DNA of 36,855 nucleotides from Hyphomicrobiales bacterium. GTDB taxonomy: Bacteria; Pseudomonadota; Alphaproteobacteria; Rhizobiales; Methyloligellaceae. The stretch lies in contig JANQLP010000154.1 of NCBI GenBank assembly GCA_028280515.1, positions 1 through 36,855 on the forward strand, in the 5' to 3' direction. How positions within the stretch are numbered: the stretch's first letter is position 1; each line of letters starts with the position of its first letter. Shown in pieces: positions 19,696 to 26,795 of the stretch. The notes under the pieces were generated by a model that saw nothing but the letters and a program-made list of their open reading frames with translations, was not told where the DNA came from and searched no databases. A program made the position numbers and the translations under genes.

Positions 19696-21255
19696 ATGTC
19701 AGACGAGACTGGAACCCAACAAAACGCAACACCGGTCAAAGACGAAGATATTTGGGATGACGACCTTCTCGGGAGGGAGGCGGACGCCAACTTCCTGATC
19801 GAGTTCTTGAAGAACCGAATCGAAGAACGCAGAGCGGTAGGTCTAAGCAAGTCGTATGTCCTAAACATTGATGCAGCGTGGGGCCAAGGCAAAACGTTTT
19901 TTCTTCAACGACTGCGACAACAATTGGAAGCAAATCAGTTTCTAGTTGCTTATGTGAATGCTTGGGAAGATGACCACGCGGACGACCCGCTTGTCGCCGT
20001 CATAGCGTCTCTAGATTCTGTTATCGAGGCGAACTTCGCCAGAGATAGCCCCCTTGTGTCGGCGTGGACAGCGGTGCGGAAATACGGTCTCGAGATTGCT
20101 GTAACCGGGGCGAAGGGCGCGCTCGTCACTCTCGCAAAGAGAGCGTTCGGAGAGGGCTTCGATGAAATTAAGGAGATTCTCGATCAGCCGGACAACTCGC
20201 AACACGAAGACGTGGATGCGGAGGTAGCAGCCGAAAAAGGCGTAGGCGAAGAAATGTTGGAGGGTGCAGAAGTTTCAGTAGGCAAATTTCTCGACAAAAA
20301 AGCAGAAGGGCTCATTGGCGACTTCAGGAGGTCCAAGGCGTCGATTAGTCGATTTCGAAACGACTTGACCGCGCTACTGGCGGCACTTGAAGAGGAAGGA
20401 AAGACGCCGCTCCCGTTTTTCGTACTAATCGATGAGCTGGATCGTTGCAGGCCAATGTATGCGATAGCCCTTTTGGAGCGCATCAAACACCTATTCGAGG
20501 TGGACAACATCGTTTTCATCATTGCAACTGATAGCCCGCAATTGCGCTCATCGATTAAGGCTGTTTACGGGTCAGATTTTGATAGCGGACGCTATCTGCT
20601 CCGATTTTTCGATCGCTCATACGTTTTCGAGAAGCCGTCATATGAAGCGTTTGTGGCATATCATTTTAAGTTGCAAAACATAGATGCATCGATCCTCTCA
20701 TCGCCCCCGGATACTGATGCTCAATCCTTTTTTGTCGAAACGATGAGTCAATTGAATTTGAGCCTGCGAGACGCTGAGCAATGCCTCGACATACTCCGCA
20801 ACATATTGACGATGTGGCCGCATCAAACCGAAGTGCAACTCATTTATCTTTTGCCTTTGATCGTCGCATTCCAACAAGGATGGTCTGAGCTATTCAGTGC
20901 ACTAGCGACACGAGACAGAACGCAGCTTCTGGAACTTCAACAAACTCTGGATTTCAAAAAATGGCGCATTTCGTACGACGATCCCACACCCCAATTACCG
21001 GATCGTACCTCAAACCTGGAAGTGTTGAACATTCTGTCAGAGAGAATCGTGGATCGTTTAGGCCAGCCGCTTCCCGCAGTTGCCGGAATTCAAGCGACTG
21101 AAGACCGAATACTGCGATGGTTCTCGGAACAGGCCCGAAACGAACTTAAAATGGTTCATGGCACTTACGATCATGAGAATCCGCCGAAGAGCATTCTTCT
21201 GAGCTACCCGCAATTGGTTAGAAATGCAGGACGTTTGATCAAGTCAGCTAAATAG
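19696..21255 (+). CDS. KAP family P-loop NTPase (lone cargo of a tRNA-Cys island, possible anti-phage factor)
   Basis: STAND-related P-loop NTPase of the KAP family, 519 aa. Walker A is AWGQGKT (residues 61-67) after the family-typical VLNIDAAWG. YVNAWEDD (87-93) is the conserved KAP segment. Walker B is FFVLIDELDRCRP (241-253), followed by a sensor-like FIIATDSPQL. The usual transmembrane insertion between Walker A and B is replaced by a region (about 110-235) with only one weakly hydrophobic stretch (GLEIAVTGAKGALVTLAKR) and acidic low complexity, so the protein may be soluble or membrane-peripheral. KAP members include PifA, which excludes phage T7 from F-plasmid hosts; a defence role here is inference. 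Codon use and G+C differ from the neighbours, consistent with horizontal transfer. Confidence 0.9.
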   Translation: MSDETGTQQNATPVKDEDIWDDDLLGREADANFLIEFLKNRIEERRAVGLSKSYVLNIDAAWGQGKTFFLQRLRQQLEANQFLVAYVNAWEDDHADDPLVAVIASLDSVIEANFARDSPLVSAWTAVRKYGLEIAVTGAKGALVTLAKRAFGEGFDEIKEILDQPDNSQHEDVDAEVAAEKGVGEEMLEGAEVSVGKFLDKKAEGLIGDFRRSKASISRFRNDLTALLAALEEEGKTPLPFFVLIDELDRCRPMYAIALLERIKHLFEVDNIVFIIATDSPQLRSSIKAVYGSDFDSGRYLLRFFDRSYVFEKPSYEAFVAYHFKLQNIDASILSSPPDTDAQSFFVETMSQLNLSLRDAEQCLDILRNILTMWPHQTEVQLIYLLPLIVAFQQGWSELFSALATRDRTQLLELQQTLDFKKWRISYDDPTPQLPDRTSNLEVLNILSERIVDRLGQPLPAVAGIQATEDRILRWFSEQARNELKMVHGTYDHENPPKSILLSYPQLVRNAGRLIKSAK

Positions 21256-21270
21256 TAGGGGGTCGAATTT

Positions 21271-21304
21271 GGCCGGAGGCGCTTGGAAGCGAGGGGCTCC
21301 GGCC
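21271..21304. terminator. Nested inverted repeat at the right end of the island
   Basis: An 8-bp arm GGCCGGAG (21271-21278) pairs perfectly with CTCCGGCC (21297-21304). Inside it a second hairpin, CGCTT-GG-AAGCG (21280-21291), can form. It begins 15 bp after the KAP stop codon and ends 15 bp before the right repeat. No T run follows, so it is either a factor-assisted terminator for the KAP transcript or a structural end of the element. Confidence 0.45.
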
Positions 21305-21319
21305 TTCGCCCAAAGCAAC

Positions 21320-21344
21320 TCCGGGCGTGGCCTCCAAAACCGAC
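21320..21344 (+). repeat. attR-like direct repeat (duplicate of the tRNA-Cys 3' end)
   Basis: Right copy of the 25-bp perfect repeat; identity stops at both ends (19564 T against 21319 C, 19590 A against 21345 G). It contains the tRNA 3' 17 nt including CCA but no preceding tRNA body, as expected for the displaced target half after site-specific integration. It ends 3 bp before the stop codon of the convergent PGPGW-type gene. Confidence 0.88.
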
Positions 21345-21347
21345 GCT

Positions 21348-21614
21348 TCAGGGCCTCGTGTCGCCCGCACCGTTGCCGCCATTGCCGTTACCGCGCCGCC
21401 GGCCCCACCACACTTCGAGCCGCCGCCGCCAGCGGCGCACAATCGGCAAATCGACCGAAAGAACCAGCAGGCCAAGCGGGATCATCCAGAACCCGAGGAC
21501 GGGAAGAAAGCCGAGCAGTCCGCCGGCAATGAGCGCCAGGCCCAACGCCATGCGGATCAGCCGCGAGCGGGGAAGTTCGAATTTCCAATTACCAAGTCTG
21601 ATTTTCGCGGACAT
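21348..21614 (-). CDS. Small membrane protein resembling the PGPGW family
   Basis: The start at MSAKIRLGNWKFEL gives 88 aa. The frame is open further upstream, but those 65 codons read as cysteine- and arginine-rich noise. Two hydrophobic helices (MALGLALIAGGLLGFLPVLG and MIPLGLLVLSVDLP) are joined by a tight turn, followed by a basic tail PIVRRWRRRLEVWWGRRR and a glycine/asparagine-rich end. The helix-turn-helix with P-x-L-G-F and IPLGLLVLS resembles the PGPGW family of putative two-helix membrane proteins, with PVLGFW in place of the name-giving motif. Function is unknown. Its 3' end abuts the island's right repeat, so the insertion fell just outside the gene and left the stop codon intact. 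Confidence 0.75.
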   Translation of the reverse strand: MSAKIRLGNWKFELPRSRLIRMALGLALIAGGLLGFLPVLGFWMIPLGLLVLSVDLPIVRRWRRRLEVWWGRRRGNGNGGNGAGDTRP

Positions 21615-21813
21615 GGGAAAAGGCCCGATTTGGTTTCTCGCGCAGTGACATCGCCTTATTCGTACGCAGATGCAACGCATTTGGGTTGCCGGACCGCAGG
21701 AGACAATGACCGCGTGAAACGAGGTTGTGAAAAAGGTGCGTTTCTTGCTCTGGAATGATGCGAACGCATTTGCTATAGCGGGTGCGGCTTGCGCGCCTGA
21801 GAGGTGCACGCAT

Positions 21814-21889
21814 TCCCCGGTAGCTCAGTTGGTAGAGCAAGCGGCTGTTAACCGCTGGGTCGCTGGTTCGAGTCCGGCCCGGGGAGCCA
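21814..21889 (+). tRNA. tRNA-Asn (GTT anticodon)
   Basis: A 76-nt cloverleaf with acceptor stem TCCCCGG/CCGGGGA, discriminator G and encoded CCA (21887-21889). The D arm is GCTCAGTTGGTAGAGC. The anticodon stem AGCGG/CCGCT encloses CTGTTAA with GTT at 21847-21849, and the T arm contains GGTTCGAGTCC. No second copy of its 3' end was found in the window, so unlike tRNA-Cys it shows no insertion scar here. Confidence 0.98.
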
Positions 21890-22061
21890 ACTCTCACAAC
21901 TCAATCACATTTTCGGCAGCTTGTGCTGCGAAGTTGCGTTCGGACGCGGGTGCATATAAACCCTCCCGCACACAGACGGGGGCGCAAAAAACACCAACGG
22001 CCGTTGCTGCTCTTCAGCGGCGATTTTCTGGCGGGTCGTCTGGCGTCCAGGGTCACAGTGC

Positions 22062-23723
22062 ATGAAAGCCTTGAAGAAAAATGCAGCCGTTCCGGTAGCC
22101 GTCGCCCTTTGCATCGCCCTGATGTGGGGGCTGGGCGCGATCACCTTTGCAACGAGTTATCAGGCGGCTTCCCAGTCCACGAGCGCTTCTCGGCTGTCGG
22201 TGTTCTCCCGGACCGTGTTCGCCCTCATTCACAACTTGCAGTACGAACGGGCGGCGGCGGCCGGCTATCTCTCGACCGGCCGCAGCGCAAGTTCGGCGAA
22301 TCTGTTCAAGACATGGTCGGACCACGTCGACAACGCTCGTGCGGGGTTCAGAAAATCAATCGGTCGGTTCAACAGCGATGACTACGGTCAGGAGCTGACC
22401 TCGGCATTGAGGCGGGCAGACGAGCTGCTTGACGGTATCGGTGACATGCGCATGCGCATTTCCGAAACCACCGTGGCCCCGGATGAGGTAGTCGCATACT
22501 ACACCCAGATCATCTCGAACCTCTCTGAATCGGTTTTTCCTCTTGAAAAGCAGAAGCTTGAGCGAGCTGCTTCCGACCAATCACGGAAGGCCTATCTGGC
22601 GATCGTCAGGGTGATCGAATTGGCGTCCCGGGACATGGCGGAGGGTGCCCTCTTCCTGGACCGGTGGAACAGCGGCGCCAAACAGGACGGGGCCTGGCGG
22701 CAAATCTCCGCTGGCGAAAGCGCCTTGCTCGCGGAATACCGGTCCCTTGCAGGTGCCGAGCAACGCGCCTTGTTCGATGTCTGGTCCAATTCAAACGCCA
22801 AATCGGCAGCAGACAAGATGCGCACCGCATTGACGGAGGCACCTTCCGCAACGGCTGCCGGCGGAGATCTGACGGTCACGCGATGGCTCCAGGTGTTGGG
22901 CAGCAACATAGCGGCGCTCAATCAGATTGCATGGGCGCAGCAACGAGATTTCATCAAATCGGTCGGCGGTGACGCCGCCCGCGCGGCATACCTGTTTGTC
23001 GCACTGACAGTGGTCGCAAGTCTTGCAACGCTCGTCGCCGTGGCGTGGTTTCGCCCTGCCTCCTTTCGCCATGCCCTTCTTGCGCTGCTGCTTGTCGGAA
23101 ATCTTGCCCTCATTGCCTGGGCGCAGGCGGTCGGCCCGGACTGGCTGGTCAAGGAAAGCGGCCCGATCGAGAGCCTTCAGGCGTTCGCGCTGGCCGCCGC
23201 CTTTTTCATCTTCTGCGCCAACATCGCGGGTTCCAGGGACGCATCGCGCGTTGCCGCGATCGTCTTTACCTGCACATGTTTCCTGTTGTTTTTCAGGGAG
23301 TTTGATTTCCGGGTTTATGGCGCGCCTGAATGGCTCATCGCCGTATCAACGGGCCCGGGCCGCAGGATGCTGTATGTGGCCATCATCGCCGTCTTGCTCT
23401 TGTACGTCGCAACACAGTGGCGGCACTTCACAGCAATGGTCCGCCCATTCCTGAAATGGGGCGCGTGGCCACTGCTGCTGTGGCTGCCGCTGCTTCTGGT
23501 GGGCGAAATGATCGAGGTCGCGACCCATGCCACGCGAAAGGATGCCTTGCTGGGCTATTGGGCAAACGGAGAGTTCTGGGAAGAGCTGCTGGAACTCAAC
23601 GCCTATCTGGTGCTGTTGTTCGGGGCCTATGTGTTCGCGGAAATCTTTGGACTGCGGACCAAGCAAGACAGCGTCTCGCGCCTCACATCATTCAGGAACG
23701 CCCTGGCCGCAAAAAAGTCGTGA
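22062..23723 (+). CDS. NIT (nitrate/nitrite-sensing-like) domain fused to a polytopic membrane domain
   Basis: A 553-aa protein. TM1 lies at about residues 9-30. An extracytoplasmic helical domain follows to about residue 300; its start (VFALIHNLQYERAAAAGYLSTG, 52-73) matches the LQxER-gyl signature of the NIT sensor domain, with a second repeat-like half later. About seven further hydrophobic segments then run from residue 308 to 530. Intramembrane or flanking acidic clusters stand out: GPIESLQAF (367-375), FFREFDFRVYG, LLVGEMIEVATHATRKD and FWEELLELNAYL. NIT domains are normally joined to HAMP, kinase, cyclase/EAL or chemoreceptor modules; none is present here. Function is unknown. It stands alone after tRNA-Asn and is convergent with the TPR gene. 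Confidence 0.72.
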   Translation: MKALKKNAAVPVAVALCIALMWGLGAITFATSYQAASQSTSASRLSVFSRTVFALIHNLQYERAAAAGYLSTGRSASSANLFKTWSDHVDNARAGFRKSIGRFNSDDYGQELTSALRRADELLDGIGDMRMRISETTVAPDEVVAYYTQIISNLSESVFPLEKQKLERAASDQSRKAYLAIVRVIELASRDMAEGALFLDRWNSGAKQDGAWRQISAGESALLAEYRSLAGAEQRALFDVWSNSNAKSAADKMRTALTEAPSATAAGGDLTVTRWLQVLGSNIAALNQIAWAQQRDFIKSVGGDAARAAYLFVALTVVASLATLVAVAWFRPASFRHALLALLLVGNLALIAWAQAVGPDWLVKESGPIESLQAFALAAAFFIFCANIAGSRDASRVAAIVFTCTCFLLFFREFDFRVYGAPEWLIAVSTGPGRRMLYVAIIAVLLLYVATQWRHFTAMVRPFLKWGAWPLLLWLPLLLVGEMIEVATHATRKDALLGYWANGEFWEELLELNAYLVLLFGAYVFAEIFGLRTKQDSVSRLTSFRNALAAKKS

Positions 23724-23747
23724 CGCAGAATGCAAGCCGCGCGGGGC

Positions 23748-25451
23748 CTACCGGAACAGCCAGTCGAACAGATCGCCGCCGCTCGGCTCGCGGCGACGTT
23801 GGCGCGGCCGCTGGCGCGGTCGTGGATAAGGCTGGGCGCCCTGGGACCACCAGTTGTCTGATGAATAGAACTGATCCCCCTGCCCGTAGCTCTGCGCGGG
23901 CGCCTTTCGAAGCGTGACTTCGTTCGCGACACCGTCCGGATCCGTCACGACGACCGAGCCCAGTTTCCATTTCCATTCAGATTTCCGGTCACCCCAGGCG
24001 TGCGGCTCGACCGCAGCGACCTTGGCCTTCCAGAGGTCCACGACCGCTGTGTACTCGTAATCGCCGCCGCTTTCATCGCGCAGCACCCCCGCCCGATAGC
24101 GCAGCAGCCCGATGCCACGCAGGCTGTTGTACTTCACCAGCGACCAGTCAACGATTTCAGGCACGCCGGGACCGTACATCTCAAGCCGCGCGCGCACCTT
24201 GGGATACCGACGGTTGGTGGCGATATATCCGCCGTCCGGGGTCTCGCTGACCACCCAGCCGCGCACCGGCTCGCCCAGGGGCTCCGGCCGGGGTGGCGGC
24301 GGCACCTCGACGCCGAGCTTTCTCAGCCGCGCACGCGGCAACGGCATCCGGGGATCGACTTCCAGGGCGGTTTGATAGTCCTTGATGGCATCGTCGACGC
24401 GATCGATTTTCTGATAGATCTGTCCGCGCACCGAAAGGGCACGCGTGTGTTTCGGGTTCAGTGATACGGCCTTTTCCGCATCCGCCAGGCCTTCCTGCGG
24501 CGAACCCAGCCAGAGATGAACCGACGCGCGCTCGGCCAACGCGGCCACATTCTCAGGATCGATATCCAGGGCCGTCGACAAATCGTCACGCGCCTTGGCA
24601 AACTGCCTGACCCTGAGATACGCGGTACCACGCCGCTGATATGCTTCGGAGTTTTCCGGATTGAGCGTGATCGACTTCGACAGGTCCTTGACCGCGGAGT
24701 TGTAGCGGCGCGTGCGTGCGTAAGCGCCGCCGCGTGCGAAATACAACTCCGCCTGATCCGGTTTCAGTGCGATCAGTTCCGTATAATCCCGCACGGCCGA
24801 TCTATCGCGCCCGAGCTTCAGATAGGCAGCGCCGCGGTTTTCCCGCGCGCCCGCATACTTGGCATTGAGCGCCAGGGCGCGGGAGAAGTCGCGCACGCCG
24901 GCGAACGGCCGCCCCAAACTGGTATGCGCCTGGCCGCGCCCGTTATAGGGAACCGCATTGGTCGGCATGAGCTGCACCGCCTTGCGGAAATCCTTCAGCG
25001 CATCTTCGGTGCGCTCAAGCGCCATATAGGCATTGCCGCGATTGTTGAAGGCCGCGCCGTAGCTGGGCGCAAGTTCGATCGCACGGGTGAAGTCGAGGAT
25101 CGCCTGTTCCGCCTCCCCCAGCTCCATCAGAGCGTTACCGCGGTTGTTGTAGACAATGGCGTAGTCGGGAAACAGCTCGACCGCCCTGTTGAAGTCGGCG
25201 ATCGCCGCCCGCGCCTGCTTCAGCCGCCATTTGGCGACGCCGCGGTCGTTCAGGATGTTGGCGCGGCGCACGTCCGCCAACTGGTCGCTTTTGAGCGCTT
25301 CATCAAAAGACGTGATGGCCGCCTCGTACTTGCCGCGCAGAAGGTTTGCCGCCCCCTCACGGGCGCGCAGCACGGAGTCCTCGGTCGCCGCCTGCGCGGC
25401 CGGCGCGGCGGCCAACAGCAACGCGCTGATGATCAAAGCGATGCGTCTCAT
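23748..25451 (-). CDS. Secreted tetratricopeptide-repeat protein with an unassigned C-terminal domain
   Basis: Protein of 567 aa. A signal peptide (ALIISALLLAAAPAAQAA) is followed by roughly ten TPR units to about residue 385, with recurring forms such as YNNRGNALMELGEAEQAI and FNNRGNAYMALERTEDAL, and then PPPPRPEPLGEPVRGWVV as a linker. Residues about 400-515 form a beta-rich domain that was not recognised (RRYPKVRARLEMYGPG, EYTAVVDLWKAKVAAVEPHAWG, WKWKLGSVVVTDPDG). The end is a Tyr/Gln/Pro/Arg-rich tail finishing GGDLFDWLFR. It is likely periplasmic or outer-membrane associated and may be an assembly scaffold. It is divergent from the NagZ-like gene and convergent with the NIT protein, so it has no operon partner. 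Confidence 0.88.
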   Translation of the reverse strand: MRRIALIISALLLAAAPAAQAATEDSVLRAREGAANLLRGKYEAAITSFDEALKSDQLADVRRANILNDRGVAKWRLKQARAAIADFNRAVELFPDYAIVYNNRGNALMELGEAEQAILDFTRAIELAPSYGAAFNNRGNAYMALERTEDALKDFRKAVQLMPTNAVPYNGRGQAHTSLGRPFAGVRDFSRALALNAKYAGARENRGAAYLKLGRDRSAVRDYTELIALKPDQAELYFARGGAYARTRRYNSAVKDLSKSITLNPENSEAYQRRGTAYLRVRQFAKARDDLSTALDIDPENVAALAERASVHLWLGSPQEGLADAEKAVSLNPKHTRALSVRGQIYQKIDRVDDAIKDYQTALEVDPRMPLPRARLRKLGVEVPPPPRPEPLGEPVRGWVVSETPDGGYIATNRRYPKVRARLEMYGPGVPEIVDWSLVKYNSLRGIGLLRYRAGVLRDESGGDYEYTAVVDLWKAKVAAVEPHAWGDRKSEWKWKLGSVVVTDPDGVANEVTLRKAPAQSYGQGDQFYSSDNWWSQGAQPYPRPRQRPRQRRREPSGGDLFDWLFR

Positions 25452-25646
25452 CGCCGAACCTTCTGCCGAATCACGTAATGAAAAGCCGAACTCGCACGCA
25501 TGACACCCAATTCATTGTCATTTGCTGGCGCAGCCGTCAACAATCGGTCATAGTCGCGACCATGAATGGCCAATGCGGCCATCACGGGGCAGACGAGCCA
25601 CTTGCGTTCGTCTGCCTCCTGCTTTGAAAGGGATGAGGTTTCGGAC

Positions 25647-26795
25647 GTGAGCGTCGGACGACATATGCGTCTGCCCGTCGTGTTCCTGGCTTGTGCGATG
25701 GCCCTCGCACTGCCGGGACGCGCCAACGAACCGCGTGCGACACTCGATGAGATGATCGGTCAGATGCTGCTCGTCGGGTTCAACGGGACGTCCGCCAAGG
25801 GCGCCACCGCAAAACGGATCGCCGGGCAAATTGCCAGGGGGCAGATCGGCGGCGTGATCCTGTTCCACCGGAATATCCGCTCACCGAGGCAAGTGCGCGC
25901 CCTGACAGAAAAATTCCGAAGTACCGGACACCCGCTCGTGCCGCTCATCTCCGTCGACCAGGAAGGCGGAAAGGTGCAGCGCCTGTCGGCGAAAAACGGC
26001 TTTGCCACCTATCCCACGGCGCGAACGATGGCGCGTAGGTACACGCCGGAACAGGCGCAGCGCATCTACCGAAAGATGGCCGAGGAGCTATCGCGGGCCG
26101 GCTTCAACATGAATTACGGTCCCGTCGTCGACCTCAACCTCAACCGCGGAAATCCGATCATTGCCCGCCTGGGCCGCAGCTATGGCGCAAACCCGGCCCA
26201 GGTGACCAAGTACGCGCGCGCGTTCATTTATGCCCACCGGGAGGTCAATGTCCTGACGTCGGTCAAGCACTTCCCCGGCCACGGCAGCAGCAGCAGGGAC
26301 AGCCACAAGCAATTCGTCGACATTTCGCGAACATGGAGGGATATCGAGATCACGCCTTATCAGATGCTCGCGCGCGAGGGCGCCATCGATACCGTGATGG
26401 TCGGGCATCTTTATCACCGCGCGATCTCGGGCAAGAAAAGGGTCCCGGCGACACTCGCCGCGAACGCCATTGACGGCTGGCTGCGCGACCGGGTCGGATT
26501 TCAGGGCGTGGTGATCACGGACGATCTGGAGATGGCGGCTATCCGCAAACACAACAACCTCAAGAACACCCTGATCAAGGCCGTTCAGAGCGGCAACGAC
26601 ATTCTCCTGTTCGGCGCGTCCGGCTCGGACCCCAAATTCGTTCCCAAGGCAACGAGAATACTGCGCGAAGCCGTGAACGACGGCACCATTCCGATCGAGC
26701 GCATCGCCCTGTCCTACAACCGCATCAAACGGCTGAAGGAGGGTCTGGCGGCGCGGTCGGGGCCCACAGACGCCCGGCTCGGCGTTACCCAGTAG
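25647..26795 (+). CDS. Secreted glycoside hydrolase family 3 protein, NagZ-like (beta-N-acetylhexosaminidase)
   Basis: GH3 enzyme of 382 aa predicted to release N-acetylglucosamine from peptidoglycan fragments or other beta-GlcNAc glycosides. Conserved NagZ features are the GGVILFHRNI strand, SVDQEGGKVQRL, NMNYGPVVDLN, the KHFPGHGSSSRDSH loop carrying the His/Asp acid-base dyad, and GVVITDDLEMAAI with the nucleophilic Asp. Unlike classical cytoplasmic NagZ it has a signal peptide (MRLPVVFLACAMALALPGRANE), so it probably acts in the periplasm. The GTG at 25647 has GAGG at 8-nt spacing; an ATG at 25665, directly before the hydrophobic core, is the alternative. Its 3' end overlaps that of the convergent nnrD/E gene by 11 bp. 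Confidence 0.9.
   Translation: MSVGRHMRLPVVFLACAMALALPGRANEPRATLDEMIGQMLLVGFNGTSAKGATAKRIAGQIARGQIGGVILFHRNIRSPRQVRALTEKFRSTGHPLVPLISVDQEGGKVQRLSAKNGFATYPTARTMARRYTPEQAQRIYRKMAEELSRAGFNMNYGPVVDLNLNRGNPIIARLGRSYGANPAQVTKYARAFIYAHREVNVLTSVKHFPGHGSSSRDSHKQFVDISRTWRDIEITPYQMLAREGAIDTVMVGHLYHRAISGKKRVPATLAANAIDGWLRDRVGFQGVVITDDLEMAAIRKHNNLKNTLIKAVQSGNDILLFGASGSDPKFVPKATRILREAVNDGTIPIERIALSYNRIKRLKEGLAARSGPTDARLGVTQ

Larger units (their letters stand above)
19565..21344. mobile_element. 1.76-kb tRNA-Cys-integrated mini-island carrying a single KAP NTPase gene
   Basis: The segment runs from the first to the second copy of a perfect 25-bp direct repeat, offset by 1,755 bp. Removing one copy plus the insert leaves tRNA-Cys followed, 11 bp after its CCA, by the stop codon of the PGPGW gene. 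That is a natural pre-insertion junction. The interior has clearly lower G+C than its flanks; three 60-base lines counted by hand gave about 45-57% within it, against over 60% for most flanking genes. It encodes only the KAP-family NTPase. No integrase, transposase or excisionase was seen, so mobility would have to come from a recombinase supplied elsewhere, or this is a remnant. Confidence 0.8.

Noticed and set aside
21814-22061. A second island at tRNA-Asn
   Set aside because: No duplicate of the tRNA-Asn 3' end was found downstream, and base composition after it matches the chromosome.
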